Shown: positions 8,978 to 18,917, counted from the stretch's first letter. The stretch is DNA of 64,000 bases from Hyphomicrobiales bacterium (GCA_009377695.1 WHTP01000003.1:1-64000), one strand, 5' to 3'. Program-made: numbers and translations. Notes: generated by a model not told the origin, from the letters alone.

Positions 8978-9889
8978 ATGGCCTTTCCCGATCTCATTCC
9001 CGAATTGAAAGCGCGCATGCCGCAACTGCGCGGGCGCTTGCTGCCGAACGAGCCCTTGGCGCCGCTGACGTGGTTCCGCGTCGGCGGGCCGGCGCAGGTT
9101 CTGTTCATGCCGGAGGACGAAAGCGATCTTGCTCACGTTCTCGACAATCTGACCCCCGACATTCCGGTGATCGTGGTCGGCCTCGGCTCCAACCTGATCG
9201 TGCGCGATGGCGGTGTGCCAGGCATGGTCGTCCGCCTGGGGCGTGGATTCTCGGGCATCAAAGTGGAAGGCGAGCGCATTCGCGTTGGGACAGCTGTGCC
9301 GGACGTCCGGGTTGCGCGCGCGGCGCAGGAAGCGGCGCTCGCCGGGCTTGCCTTCCTGCGCGGCATTCCGGGCGCCGTCGGCGGTGCGCTACGCATGAAC
9401 GGTGGCGCTTATGGCGGCGAAACCAAGGATGCGCTGGTCGAAGCGCGCGGTGTCGATCGTGCCGGCAATGTCCGCCTCTTCACGAATGGGGAAATGCACT
9501 ACACCTATCGCCACTGCGGCGCGCCCGATGACATCATCTTCACTGAGGCCCTGTTCCAAGGCACGCGCGGCGATCCGGCGGTCATCGCTGCTGAGATGGA
9601 GAAGATCACGGACTCCCGCGAAGCGACGCAGCCCATCAAGAGTCGTACCGGCGGTTCGACCTTCAAGAATCCGCCCGGTTACAAGGCTTGGCAGCTCATT
9701 GATGCCGCCGGTTGCCGCGGGTTGGTGGTCGGCGATGCGCAAGTGTCAGAGCTGCACTGCAATTTCTTGATCAATCGCGGCAACGCCACGGCCGCCGACA
9801 TTGAGACGCTGGGCGAGACCGTGCGCAAGCGGGTGAAGGAGTCGTCTGGCGTAGAGCTTGAGTGGGAGATCAAGCGGATCGGAGTTTGA
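8978..9889 (+). CDS. murB: UDP-N-acetylenolpyruvoylglucosamine reductase MurB
   Basis: This 303-residue FAD enzyme reduces UDP-GlcNAc-enolpyruvate to UDP-MurNAc with NADPH. Visible motifs are TWFRVGGPA at the FAD-domain start, [31 protein letters not shown], and [11 protein letters not shown] with the catalytic serine. The ATG at 8978 is preferred because homologues begin MxFPD; an in-frame GTG at 8963 overlapping the murC stop is an alternative that adds five residues. It is in operon with murC. Confidence 0.95.
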   Translation: MAFPDLIPELKARMPQLRGRLLPNEPLAPLTWFRVGGPAQVLFMPEDESDLAHVLDNLTPDIPVIVVGLGSNLIVRDGGVPGMVVRLGRGFSGIKVEGERIRVGTAVPDVRVARAAQEAALAGLAFLRGIPGAVGGALRMNGGAYGGETKDALVEARGVDRAGNVRLFTNGEMHYTYRHCGAPDDIIFTEALFQGTRGDPAVIAAEMEKITDSREATQPIKSRTGGSTFKNPPGYKAWQLIDAAGCRGLVVGDAQVSELHCNFLINRGNATAADIETLGETVRKRVKESSGVELEWEIKRIGV

Positions 9890-9891
9890 AA

Positions 9892-11106
9892 TTGTCTAGT
9901 CGCGATCCCATTCTCATCATGGGCGGCGGGCTTGGCGGCCTCACCACCGCGCTTGCTCTCGCGCAGCGCGGTCTTCCGAGCCGCGTGCTGGAAGGTGCGC
10001 CCGAGTTCGGCGCCATCGGTTATGGCATCCAGTTCGGACCTAACGTCTTCCACGTGCTTGATCGCATCGGGCTCACCGGCGCGGTGATGGACAAGGCCGA
10101 TTGCCCGCCCGCCGTTCTGATGCGCGACGCCTTGACTGGCAACGAACTCGCGCGCATTCCGACCGGCGCGTCATTCCGGGCGCGTTTCAAGCACCCCTAC
10201 ATCATCATTCACCGCATCGACCTGCACAACGCGCTGCTCGATGCCTGCAAGTACAGGCAGGAGATTGAGCTTGTGCCGGAAGCGATGGTGACGAGCTTCG
10301 AGGAGCGCAACGGCGGCGTTGCGCTGAGCGCTGCCGATGGCCGCACATTCACTGGTCCCGCACTGGTTGGCGCCGATGGCTTCCGCTCGCTGGTCCGCGC
10401 GAAGCTCGTTGCTGACGGCGAGCCGCGTCCGATCGGCTATGTCGCCCACCGCACCATCGTGCCGATATCCCAATTGAAGGCCGACGTGCATCGCCAGGAG
10501 GTGGTGCTGTGGGGTGGGCCGGGCTTCCACATCGTCCACTATCCGCTGCGCCATGGGACGCTGTTCAATGTCGTCGCCGTGTTCCGAACCTCGACTCACG
10601 GCGAACGCGGTGATGTCGAGTCCTATCGGGCCGAATTGCAACATACCTATCGGGATGCTCATCCAGCGATGCGCGACCTGCTCGCGATGATGGATCTCGG
10701 GCGGCGCTGGCAGGTCGGCGACCGTGATCCGATCCGGCACTGGTCGAAGGGGCGTGTCGTGCTACTCGGCGATGCGGCGCATCCGCCACTGCAATCGTTC
10801 GCGCAGGGCGCCTGCATGGCCATCGAGGACGGGCTCTGCCTGGCGGAACTGATCCATGCCGCCGGCGGCGACTTCGCCGGTGCCTTCCGGCGCTTCGAGG
10901 CTGCGCGCATCTTGCGCACGGCGCGACTGCAGCTCGAGTCGCGCGCGCTGTGGGAGTTCTATCACGCTGAAGGCATCGCACGGGACGTGCGCAACGAGAC
11001 CGTGGCCGACTGGGATGAGGCACACATGTACCGCTGCCTCGCCTGGCTCTATGACGGGTTCCAGACTTCGCTCGAGCCGAGCACTCAGGCGCAGCGTCGC
11101 GCCTAG
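9892..11106 (+). CDS. FAD-dependent aromatic-ring monooxygenase, 3-hydroxybenzoate 6-hydroxylase-like
   Basis: This protein is about 404 residues with the group A flavoprotein hydroxylase pattern. An N-terminal Rossmann motif IMGGGLGGLTTALALA is followed by a mid DG motif ALVGADGFRSLVR and the late GRVVLLGDAAHPP motif that binds the FAD ribityl chain. Length and layout resemble salicylate or 3-hydroxybenzoate hydroxylases. There is no ATG before the Rossmann fold; TTG at 9892, two bases after the murB stop, is the likely start. Its place between murB and ddl suggests co-transcription with wall genes without an obvious functional link. Confidence 0.85.
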   Translation: MSSRDPILIMGGGLGGLTTALALAQRGLPSRVLEGAPEFGAIGYGIQFGPNVFHVLDRIGLTGAVMDKADCPPAVLMRDALTGNELARIPTGASFRARFKHPYIIIHRIDLHNALLDACKYRQEIELVPEAMVTSFEERNGGVALSAADGRTFTGPALVGADGFRSLVRAKLVADGEPRPIGYVAHRTIVPISQLKADVHRQEVVLWGGPGFHIVHYPLRHGTLFNVVAVFRTSTHGERGDVESYRAELQHTYRDAHPAMRDLLAMMDLGRRWQVGDRDPIRHWSKGRVVLLGDAAHPPLQSFAQGACMAIEDGLCLAELIHAAGGDFAGAFRRFEAARILRTARLQLESRALWEFYHAEGIARDVRNETVADWDEAHMYRCLAWLYDGFQTSLEPSTQAQRRA

Positions 11107-11240
11107 CCGATCACGTCAAGGCGATGCGCGCGCGGACGCACACGCATTTTCAGGCACGAATTTCCATCAAGACTCTCGACGGCTCGCTCAATCTCGATTC
11201 TAGTGACTCTGACGCGAATCAGCCGGCTGAAGCAAGGAGC

Positions 11241-12161
11241 ATGGACAAGCACGTCGCCGTTCTGATGGGCGGATGGTCGGCCGAGCGGGAGGTGTCGCTG
11301 CGGTCGGGCCGGGCTTGCGCCGATGCGCTGGCGCGGCTCGGCTATCGGGTGACGCGCATCGACGTCGGTCGCGACATCGCCTCTGTACTCAACACCGTCA
11401 AGCCCGACGTGGCGCTCAACGTGCTGCACGGACGGCCGGGCGAGGATGGCACCTTGCAGGGTCTCCTGGAGATTGTCGGGATTCCTTACAGCCACTCCGG
11501 CGTGCTCGCTTCGTCATTGGCGATGCAGAAGGATATGGCCAAGGCGGTCTTCAGCGCCGCCCGTGTCCCAGTGCCTGAGGGGATCGTAGCGCACCGCCTC
11601 GAGGTCGCGAAGAAACACGTGCTTCCACCCCCCTACGTCATCAAGCCGATCGCCGAGGGGTCCTCGGTCGGTGTATTTGTGGTTACCGCCGGGCACGCCC
11701 ATCCGCCGCAGGAGCTGACCCGTGAGGACTGGACCTTTGGCGAGCAGGTCATCGTCGAAAAATACATTGCCGGCAAGGAGTTGACCTGCGCCGTCGTCGG
11801 CGATCAGGCGCTCGGCGTAATCGAAATCGTGCCGACGGTCCGGTTCTACGACTATGAGGCGAAGTACGCGCCGGGGGGATCCCGACACCTGCTGCCGGCG
11901 CCAATTTCACCCTTTGTTTACCAACAGGTCCGAGAACTATCGTTGGGGGCGCACAAGGCGCTCGGCTGCCGCGGCGTAAGTCGGGCGGATTTCCGCTTTG
12001 ACGACCGCCTCGAGGGGACGGAGGGACTGGTCTGCCTCGAAGTCAATACACAGCCCGGCATGACCGAGACCTCGCTCGTCCCCGAGCTCGCCGGTCACGC
12101 GGGCATTTCATTTGACGAGCTTGTGCGATGGATGGTCGAGGACGCATCGCTCAATCGCTGA
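11241..12161 (+). CDS. ddl: D-alanine--D-alanine ligase
   Basis: This 306-residue ATP-grasp enzyme joins two D-alanines for the pentapeptide stem. An N-terminal VLMGGWSAEREVSLRSG loop binds substrate. The ATP-grasp core shows VIKPIAEGSSVGV, and the metal-binding end EVNTQPGMTETSLVPE contains the conserved Glu, Asn and Ser. The ATG at 11241 follows AAGGAG, which fixes the start; a longer upstream frame lacks homology. The stop lies 34 bp inside ftsQ. Confidence 0.95.
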   Translation: MDKHVAVLMGGWSAEREVSLRSGRACADALARLGYRVTRIDVGRDIASVLNTVKPDVALNVLHGRPGEDGTLQGLLEIVGIPYSHSGVLASSLAMQKDMAKAVFSAARVPVPEGIVAHRLEVAKKHVLPPPYVIKPIAEGSSVGVFVVTAGHAHPPQELTREDWTFGEQVIVEKYIAGKELTCAVVGDQALGVIEIVPTVRFYDYEAKYAPGGSRHLLPAPISPFVYQQVRELSLGAHKALGCRGVSRADFRFDDRLEGTEGLVCLEVNTQPGMTETSLVPELAGHAGISFDELVRWMVEDASLNR

Positions 12162-13105
12162 ACTGGATCGCGCGGCTGTGCGCTCAGCCGCCGACCGGCG
12201 CAGCACTGCGCGCGCGTCCGCTATATGTCCCGGACCCCGCGCATGCGTCCGACGTCCAACGGTTGTTGCAGCGCTGCTGGATCCGGCTCATGCGCGTCCG
12301 CCTGCCGCGCGGCGCCGGCATCAGTGCCGCGATTGCTCTCATTCTTGGTGGCCTGGGCTATGGCGTTATGAAAGGCGGGCACGTGCCGGAGATCGTCGCC
12401 TTTCTCGAGGATACGCGCGATCAGGCCGCCAATGCGGTCGGCTTCAGCATCGCGGATTTGACGGTGACCGGTCATAACCAGTTGACGAAAGAGGAGGTGT
12501 TGGCTGCCGCCCGGGTGACCGGGCGCTCGTCGCTCTTGTTCCTCGACGTCGACGCGACCCGCGAACGACTGAAGACCAATTCCTGGATCGCGGACGCGAC
12601 AGTCCGCAAGCTCCTTCCAGGTCAATTGCAGATCGAGATCAAGGAGCGCGAGCCTTTCGCACTGTGGCAGAAGGACCGCCGCGTCTCCGTCATCGCCGAT
12701 GACGGCACGGTGCTGGAAGGTTTCGTGGCACCGCAACTGCTGACGCTACCGCTGGTGGTCGGTCGCGGTGCCGAATCCCGCGCCAAGGATTTCCTCGTGC
12801 TGCTCGGCCGTTTCCCTGCGATCCGCGATCAGGTGCGCGCCTCCATTCTCGTTGGCGAGCGCCGCTGGAACTTGCGTCTACGCAATGGACTCGATGTCCG
12901 GCTTCCCGAAACCGAGGTCGCCGGCGCATTGGAGCAACTCGTGATGCTCGACCGCGAGGTGAAGCTCCTGACCCGTGATATCACTGCGGTCGACATGCGT
13001 TTGCCCGATCGCGTGACGGTGCGCCTATCCGAGAAGGCGGGACAGGCGCGGCAGGAGCAGCTGAAAGAGTTGATCAAGAAGGGCAAGAAGGGAGGGCGCG
13101 CATGA
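12128..13105 (+). CDS. ftsQ: Cell division protein FtsQ
   Basis: This 325-residue bitopic protein has a cytoplasmic N-terminal tail of about 55 residues, one membrane helix at roughly residues 58-80, then a periplasmic POTRA domain (FSIADLTVTGHNQLTKEEV) and a beta-rich FtsQ domain ending in a very basic tail. It scaffolds the FtsQLB complex of the divisome. It starts inside ddl and ends with an ATGA overlap onto ftsA, so ddl, ftsQ and ftsA are probably translated from one message. Confidence 0.93.
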   Translation: MDGRGRIAQSLNWIARLCAQPPTGAALRARPLYVPDPAHASDVQRLLQRCWIRLMRVRLPRGAGISAAIALILGGLGYGVMKGGHVPEIVAFLEDTRDQAANAVGFSIADLTVTGHNQLTKEEVLAAARVTGRSSLLFLDVDATRERLKTNSWIADATVRKLLPGQLQIEIKEREPFALWQKDRRVSVIADDGTVLEGFVAPQLLTLPLVVGRGAESRAKDFLVLLGRFPAIRDQVRASILVGERRWNLRLRNGLDVRLPETEVAGALEQLVMLDREVKLLTRDITAVDMRLPDRVTVRLSEKAGQARQEQLKELIKKGKKGGRA

Positions 13106-14424
13106 CCGTCCTCCAGCTCGGCCTGACGCCCAAGGCGAAGCCGGTGTCGCCGAGGCGCTCGGCGCTGGTGGCGGCGCTCGATGTCGGCACCAGCAAGATC
13201 GCCTGCCTGATCGCGCGGCTCAAGCCGCGGGCGGCGCAGGATGTCTTGCGTCAGCGCAGCCACACGATCGACATCGTCGGATTTGGCCACACCTATGCCC
13301 GCGGCATCAAAGGCGGCGCCGTGGTCGATCTGCAGGCCGCCGAGGAGGCGCTGCGCCAGGCCATCGATCTGGCGGAGCGCTCCGCCAAGCTGCAGCTTGA
13401 ATCCGTGATGGTCTCGATCTCGGCCGGAAAACCGGCTAGCGAATTGATGTCAGCCTCGGTGGTCGTCAATGGCTCGACCGTGGCCGATCACGATATCGCG
13501 CGCGTCATCGGAGCCGGCAGTCAGCATTCCGCTCGTCCCAGCCGCGCCGTGCTGCATTCGCTGCCGATCGGCTACACGCTCGATGGCGTCGCCGGCATCC
13601 GCGATCCGCGCGGCATGCTGGGGCGCAATTTTGGCATCGACATGCATGTGATGACCGCCGACATGTCGGTCGTCCGCAACCTGATGTATGCGATCGAAAG
13701 CTGTCATCTTGACGTCGCTTCGATGGTGGCGAGCCCCTATGCCGCGGCGCTTTCGGCGCTGGCCGACGACGAGGGCGACCTCGGCGCGGCGCTGATCGAC
13801 ATGGGCGCCGGTACGACAACGATCTCAGTTTTCAGCGGCGGCCGCTTCGTCCACGGAGACGGTTTCGCGCTTGGCGGCCATCATGTGACGATGGACATCG
13901 CACGCGGGCTCAACGCTCGCATTTCCGACGCAGAGCGCATCAAGACCCTCTACGGCAGCGTGCTCGCAGGCGGTTCGGACGAGCGCGACATGATCTCCGT
14001 GCCGCCGCTCAATCATGACGACCGCGACGCGCCGCAATACGCGTCACGCGCACAGGTCGTGCGTATCGTAAAGCCGCGGGTCGAGGAAATTCTCGAAATG
14101 ATCCGCGACCGCCTCGCGGCGTCGCCGTTCGCAGCGGAACCGCGCGGCCGGGTGGTGCTGACCGGCGGCGCGTGCCAGCTCACCGGCCTTGCCGAGCTCG
14201 CGACGCAGATCCTCGGCCGACCGGTACGCATCGGGCGTCCGCTCGGCATCGGCGGACTGCCCGACGAAGCGAAGGGACCTGCTTTCGCGGTGGCGACGGG
14301 CTTGTTGGTCTACCCGCAACTCGCACATCTCGAACCCAATGAACCGTGGTCAACGCGGCACGCGATGACTGGAACGGGCGGCTATTTCGCACGAGTCGGA
14401 CGATGGCTTCGAGAGAGCTTCTGA
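13102..14424 (+). CDS. ftsA: Cell division protein FtsA
   Basis: This 440-residue actin-like ATPase tethers FtsZ to the membrane. Phosphate-1 motif ALDVGTSKIACLIA, the 1C-domain segment before AADMSVVRNL, phosphate-2 DMGAGTTTISVF and the adenosine motif VVLTGGACQLTGL are all in order. The C-terminal YFARVGRWLRESF is an amphipathic helix fitting the membrane-targeting sequence. It is coupled to ftsQ by ATGA and lies 91 bp before ftsZ. Confidence 0.95.
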   Translation: MTVLQLGLTPKAKPVSPRRSALVAALDVGTSKIACLIARLKPRAAQDVLRQRSHTIDIVGFGHTYARGIKGGAVVDLQAAEEALRQAIDLAERSAKLQLESVMVSISAGKPASELMSASVVVNGSTVADHDIARVIGAGSQHSARPSRAVLHSLPIGYTLDGVAGIRDPRGMLGRNFGIDMHVMTADMSVVRNLMYAIESCHLDVASMVASPYAAALSALADDEGDLGAALIDMGAGTTTISVFSGGRFVHGDGFALGGHHVTMDIARGLNARISDAERIKTLYGSVLAGGSDERDMISVPPLNHDDRDAPQYASRAQVVRIVKPRVEEILEMIRDRLAASPFAAEPRGRVVLTGGACQLTGLAELATQILGRPVRIGRPLGIGGLPDEAKGPAFAVATGLLVYPQLAHLEPNEPWSTRHAMTGTGGYFARVGRWLRESF

Positions 14425-14515
14425 TGACTGAGGATTTACCCATGCAGCCGGTGGCGGACCGGCGCGACCGGCGACATCGCAGGACCTGCGACGCTCGCGC
14501 AATGAAGAGGCAGCC

Positions 14516-16294
14516 ATGACCATCAATCTGAAGATCCCTGACATTCGTGAGCTCAAGCCGCGTATCACCGTTTTCGGCACGGGCGGCGCTGGCGGCAACG
14601 CCGTCAACAACATGATCACGAGCGGGCTCTTGGGCTGCGAATTCGTGGTCGCGAACACCGATGCCCAGGCGCTCACGATGTCGAAGGCGGAGCGCGTCGT
14701 CCAGATGGGCGTGCAGGTCACCGAGGGGCTGGGCGCTGGCTCGCAGCCGGAAGTCGGTCGCGCCGCCGCTGAAGAGGTGATCGACGAGATCCGCGATCAT
14801 CTCCAGGGCGCGCACATGGTGTTCGTCACGGCCGGCATGGGCGGCGGCACCGGCACCGGCGCGGCGCCAGTTGTGGCGCGCTGCGCCAAGGAGATGGGCA
14901 TCCTTACCGTCGGCGTAGTCACCAAGCCCTTCCACTTCGAAGGCATCCGCCGCATGAAGGTCGCGGAAGTCGGTATCGCCGAGTTGCAGAAGGTCGTCGA
15001 TACGCTCTTGATCATTCCCAACCAAAACCTGTTCCGGGTGGCGAATGAGAAGACGACCTTCGCCGATGCGTTTGCGCTCGCGGATGAGGTGTTGCGCTCG
15101 GGCGTCTCTTGCATCACCGACCTGATGGTGAAGGAGGGCCTGATCAATCTCGACTTCGCCGACGTCCGCGCCGTGATGCGTGAGATGGGCAAGGCGATGA
15201 TGGGCACCGGCGAGGCCTCCGGCGAGAAGCGCGCGCTCTCGGCCGCGGAAGCCGCGATCTCCAATCCGCTCATCGACGACGCGTCGATGAAGGGTGCCAA
15301 GGGCCTGCTGATCTCGATCACTGGCGGCCACGATCTCACGCTCTATGAGGTCGACGAAGCTGCGACCCGCATTCGCGAGGAGGTCGACCAGGAGGCCAAC
15401 ATCATCGTCGGCGCGACCTTCGACGAGAACCTCGAAGGCATCATCCGGGTCTCGGTGGTGGCCACCGGCATCGATCACGCCGCCGAGGCGAAAGCACCGA
15501 AGGCCGCGGCCACCGTGTCGGCCCCGGAGGCAAAGCTCGCCGAGGTCACCCAAAAGCTGCGTGCCGACCAGCAGCGGCTGGCGGAGCGGGTCGAGCGCAC
15601 CGAGCACCGCGCGCCGCCGCGCGCCGGATCGGTTCCTGTCACGCACGCCCCGAGTCGCGCCAATGACGCGATCGAGCACGCGGCGAAGGCCGCGATCGCG
15701 GCTGCGGTGCTGCCGATGACCATGGACGACGTGACGATCCGGCCGATGCAGCCGAAGCCGTCGCTGTTCCCGGAGCCGTCGCCGGAGCCGAAAGCTGCGT
15801 TTGAGCCGCCACCAAGCGCGTTCATTCCGCCGACACCGGAGCGGCCCGCGAATCGCGGTCCGCGGATGCCGCGAATCGACGAGCTGCCGGTCCCGGCCCA
15901 AAACGAGCTGCGCGTCATGCGTGGCGAGGCGCCGCCGGTCGAGCCGCCGGAGAAGCGGCGGCTGGGACTGCTCCAGCGGCTCGCTTCGGTCGGCCTTGGC
16001 GGTAGCGGCGGCCTCCGGCGCGAGGAAGAAGCGCAAGAACCGCGAGAACCGCGGGTTCCTCAGCCGCCGCGGCCCCGGATGGGCCCGATTCCGCAACCGC
16101 CGACGCGTCCGATGCAGCCCCGACCGGCGCAGCGTCCGCCTGAGTCGCGGCCGGCCGAGTCGCCGGTATCTGAATACGCAAGGCGGGCACCACACCAGGG
16201 GCTCGATCCGCTGGGTCGGCAAGCTCCTGTGCATAATTCGGCGGAAGAAGACCAACTCGACATCCCGGCGTTCCTGCGGCGCCAAGCCAAATAG
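14516..16294 (+). CDS. ftsZ: Cell division GTPase FtsZ with long linker
   Basis: This 592-residue tubulin homologue forms the Z ring. The nucleotide-binding motifs are [13 protein letters not shown] (residues 21-33) and the tubulin signature [12 protein letters not shown] (109-120). The GTPase core ends near residue 325. A Pro/Arg/Glu-rich linker of about 250 residues follows, then the conserved tail [12 protein letters not shown] that binds FtsA and other partners. Long linkers are typical of this order. The ribosome-binding site is GAAGAGG before the ATG. Confidence 0.97.
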   Translation: MTINLKIPDIRELKPRITVFGTGGAGGNAVNNMITSGLLGCEFVVANTDAQALTMSKAERVVQMGVQVTEGLGAGSQPEVGRAAAEEVIDEIRDHLQGAHMVFVTAGMGGGTGTGAAPVVARCAKEMGILTVGVVTKPFHFEGIRRMKVAEVGIAELQKVVDTLLIIPNQNLFRVANEKTTFADAFALADEVLRSGVSCITDLMVKEGLINLDFADVRAVMREMGKAMMGTGEASGEKRALSAAEAAISNPLIDDASMKGAKGLLISITGGHDLTLYEVDEAATRIREEVDQEANIIVGATFDENLEGIIRVSVVATGIDHAAEAKAPKAAATVSAPEAKLAEVTQKLRADQQRLAERVERTEHRAPPRAGSVPVTHAPSRANDAIEHAAKAAIAAAVLPMTMDDVTIRPMQPKPSLFPEPSPEPKAAFEPPPSAFIPPTPERPANRGPRMPRIDELPVPAQNELRVMRGEAPPVEPPEKRRLGLLQRLASVGLGGSGGLRREEEAQEPREPRVPQPPRPRMGPIPQPPTRPMQPRPAQRPPESRPAESPVSEYARRAPHQGLDPLGRQAPVHNSAEEDQLDIPAFLRRQAK

Positions 16295-16316
16295 AGGGGG
16301 CATTTCGGGGGTGGGA

Positions 16317-16350
16317 GGCCGGTCCCCGGGGCAGGGGGCGGGGACCGGCC
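16317..16350. terminator. GC-rich hairpin after ftsZ (possible terminator)
   Basis: An 11-bp perfect inverted repeat GGCCGGTCCCC / GGGGACCGGCC lies 23 bp after the ftsZ stop. It has no following T-run, so it may be an attenuating hairpin or an mRNA 3'-end stabiliser rather than a classic terminator. Confidence 0.5.
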
Positions 16351-16758
16351 CGATTATCCCGAGACCTCTCGGGCAGAGCCGTAACCGATTGCCATAAATG
16401 GGGAAATTCACTCTACGGGCGGTTCGGCGCCGCGCCCACAGACAAGGCACAGGCGCCTTTTTTACACCCAGAGTCCCTACGAGGGTGGATTTTGCGACGA
16501 TCCGACGGCGCGAATGCGGCCGGATCGAGGTAACAGTTGGTAAAAAACCGTGAGTTTGAGTTGCCAGCCGGCCAGATTAAGGTGCCCCGACGTAAGGGGA
16601 TTTTCGTCGGGGGACTGGTGCGGCGGGCAACCCGCTGCAACAAAAATACTTCTCAACAAGTCCGCGTCCCAACTGACGGTAGCAAAGCGACATCCGTGTG
16701 TCGCTGCAGTGAAGGTCGTCGGCCCAGCAGGCGGGCAGGCGCGCAGGTGGGACGGGGT
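16351..16758. other. Non-coding gap between ftsZ and lpxC
   Basis: Beyond the hairpin, these 408 bp carry no convincing gene. The frame of lpxC stays open upstream, but that extension has no family resemblance. The stretch has AT-richer patches (for example around 16390 and 16540-16560) and probably contains the lpxC promoter; no exact boxes are assigned. Confidence 0.6.
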
Positions 16759-17709
16759 ATGAAGCTCGGCAAGCAGACAACGCTTTGCGATCAGGCGGTG
16801 TTGACCGGCATCGGGGTCCACTCCGGGTTGCCCGTCACTCTGGCCCTCCATCCTGCCGAAGCTGATGCCGGCATCCGTTTCGTCCGCACCGGCCTGCCGG
16901 GCTCGCGCGACCGCGAAATCAAGGTCGATACCCGTTCCGTCACGGCGACAGAATTCGCCACCGTCCTCGGAGATGCGTCGGGTCCGCTGGTGTCCACGGC
17001 CGAGCACATCCTTGCTGCACTGCGAGGACTGGGCGTGGACAACACCTTGGTCGAGATCGACGGTCCAGAGGTCCCGATCATGGATGGCAGCGCCGCTGCA
17101 TTCGTCCGGGCCATCGACCATGTCGGCCTCAAGTCGCTTGCCGCGCCCCGCCGCTTTATCCGCGTGCTCAAGCCGGTTTCGGTCGCGACTGGCGATGCCG
17201 TCGCCGAATTCCGCCCGTATTCGCGCGGCTTCCGCATCGAGGCGGCGATCGAATTCGATCATCCCCTGATCGGCCGCCAAACTATCGCTTATGACGGCCG
17301 GCCGGAGACCTTCCGCCGCGATTTCGCGCGTGCGCGTACGTTCGGCTTCATGCGCGATGTCTCGAAGCTGTGGAGTGCCGGCTACGCGCTCGGTGCTTCG
17401 CTTGAGAACACACTGGTCATCAGCGACAGCCGCATCCTCAATCCGGAAGGCACCCGTTTCCCGGACGAGTTCGTCCGCCACAAGGTGCTTGACGCTATCG
17501 GCGACCTCGCGCTGGCCGGTGCGCCGATCCTGGGCCTCTATCGCTCGGTACGTGGCGGCCACAGGCTCAACCATGCCGCCCTGTCTGCGCTGATGGCCGA
17601 CACCAGTGCTTGGACGCTGGCCGAAGCCGAGCCGGTCCGTCCCGCGCGCGGTCAGGGCGATCTGGCTGTGCGGCAGGCAGTGCCGGCCTATGCCCCGGAC
17701 GTGTCCTAA
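16759..17709 (+). CDS. lpxC: UDP-3-O-acyl-N-acetylglucosamine deacetylase LpxC
   Basis: This 316-residue zinc enzyme catalyses the committed step of lipid A synthesis. The N-terminal QTTLCDQAVLTGIGVHSG is typical. Zinc ligands appear as the His of STAEHILAAL and the His/Asp pair of FVRHKVLDAIGDL, and the catalytic His lies in GGHRLNHA. The ATG at 16759 follows GACGGGGT. Its position right after ftsZ is the classic end of the dcw cluster and links envelope lipid to division. Confidence 0.95.
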   Translation: MKLGKQTTLCDQAVLTGIGVHSGLPVTLALHPAEADAGIRFVRTGLPGSRDREIKVDTRSVTATEFATVLGDASGPLVSTAEHILAALRGLGVDNTLVEIDGPEVPIMDGSAAAFVRAIDHVGLKSLAAPRRFIRVLKPVSVATGDAVAEFRPYSRGFRIEAAIEFDHPLIGRQTIAYDGRPETFRRDFARARTFGFMRDVSKLWSAGYALGASLENTLVISDSRILNPEGTRFPDEFVRHKVLDAIGDLALAGAPILGLYRSVRGGHRLNHAALSALMADTSAWTLAEAEPVRPARGQGDLAVRQAVPAYAPDVS

Positions 17710-17881
17710 GATTAGCTGTTATCGAGGGCATGTGTAACGTTGGCCCAGCCGCCTTCCGCCACATTGCGGGCGAATTGTCCGCATATTCCCTTGGTCGAGC
17801 CGTAGGTTATCGGGTATCCCTTGACGCGTGAGGCGCCCGTGGGGTTCGGCCGGGGGACTTAATTTCAGCTTCAGGGTGCGT

Positions 17882-18757
17882 ATGTTGCTCACGTCGGAGA
17901 ATACCGATCGGCGCGTTCATTGGATCGCGCGTGCGCTCGCGGTGACGTTGCTCGCGCCGGTTCTGATCGGCTGCGATACGTTGAGCAGCCTTTGGGGCAC
18001 CAAAGAAGAGCAATTCGAGGAGCCTGCCGACAAGCTCTATAACGAGGGCCTCTATCTCCTGAACAACAAGCGCGACCTGAAGACGGCGGCCAAGCGCTTC
18101 GAGGAGGTGGATCGGCAGCACCCATATTCCGACTGGGCACGCCGTTCGCTGATCATGTCGGCCTACACCTACTACCAGGCCGGCAGTTACGATGAATCGA
18201 TCACCGCCGCACGGCGGTATATCCAGCTCCATCCTGGCAGCCCCGACGCCGCCTACGCGCAGTTTCTGGTCGGATCCTGCTATTTCGATCAGATTCGCGA
18301 CGTCACCCGCGACCAGGACCGTACCGAACGCGCGATGCAGGCGTTCGACGAGGTGGTCCGCAAATATCCGAATTCGGAATATGCGATCTCTGCCAAGCGC
18401 AAGATCGAGGTCGGCCGTGATATGCTTGCAGCGCGCGAGATGATGGTCGGCCGCTATTACATGGAGCGCCGCGACTACACCGGAGCGATCAATCGCTTCA
18501 AGATCGTGGTGACCCGCTACCAGACCACCCGGCACGTCGAGGAGGCGCTGCTGCGGTTGACCGAGGCCTACCTGTCGCTCGGCATTGTCGGTGAGGCCCA
18601 GACGTCCGCAGCCGTGCTCGGCCACAACTTCCCGGACAGCCGCTGGTACAAGGACGCCTATGCGCTGGTTCAGCAGCGCGGCCTGCAGCCGTCGGAAAAC
18701 AAAGGTTCCTGGATTAGCCAGGCGTTCCGCAAGCTCGGCATCGGAAGCACCGGCTAG
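17882..18757 (+). CDS. bamD: Outer-membrane assembly lipoprotein BamD
   Basis: This 291-residue TPR lipoprotein of the BAM complex has a 30-residue leader ending in the lipobox LIGC, so it is lipidated and sent to the outer membrane. Helical repeats start at ADKLYNEGLYLLNN and continue past FPDSRWYKDAY. ATG 17882 is preferred to an upstream GTG because it places the signal peptide correctly. The TAG stop (18755-18757) lies inside the CTAG border of an intergenic palindromic repeat. Confidence 0.93.
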   Translation: MLLTSENTDRRVHWIARALAVTLLAPVLIGCDTLSSLWGTKEEQFEEPADKLYNEGLYLLNNKRDLKTAAKRFEEVDRQHPYSDWARRSLIMSAYTYYQAGSYDESITAARRYIQLHPGSPDAAYAQFLVGSCYFDQIRDVTRDQDRTERAMQAFDEVVRKYPNSEYAISAKRKIEVGRDMLAAREMMVGRYYMERRDYTGAINRFKIVVTRYQTTRHVEEALLRLTEAYLSLGIVGEAQTSAAVLGHNFPDSRWYKDAYALVQQRGLQPSENKGSWISQAFRKLGIGSTG

Positions 18758-18826
18758 TGTCCCGATTCCGAAGTTCGTACCATTTCGCGGCGGCCTCTTA
18801 TACGGACTTCGGAATCGAAGGACACT
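18756..18826. repeat. Palindromic repeat, module A copy 2
   Basis: This is nearly identical to the 3027 copy, in the same orientation. AGTGTCCCGATTCCGAAG pairs with CTTCGGAATCGAAGGACACT around a CGCGGCGGCCTCTTA-type loop. CTAG is present at both ends (18754-18757 and 18825-18828). The left CTAG contains the bamD stop codon. Confidence 0.9.
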
Positions 18827-18843
18827 AGCAACTCTTTGAATCC

Positions 18844-18917
18844 AGTGTGGCTTTGGTTCAGAAGTCCGCATGTCGGACTCGCCGCGAGAATGATGCGGAC
18901 TTCTGAACCGCCACACT
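18844..18917. repeat. Palindromic repeat, module B copy 2
   Basis: This matches the 3115 copy base for base over almost its full length, linked to module A by the same 17-base spacer. The right end reads CACACTGA instead of CACACTAG. The remaining 163 bp to recN hold no recognisable gene. Confidence 0.9.

Noticed and set aside
14180-16450. Long minus-strand open frame opposite ftsA/ftsZ (about 756 codons)
   Set aside because: It is a high-GC shadow of the ftsZ codons: Arg/His/Gly-rich, no family motif, and directly antisense to a clear gene.
16537-16758. Upstream extension of the lpxC frame
   Set aside because: No homology before MKLGKQTTL, and a proper ribosome-binding site precedes ATG 16759.
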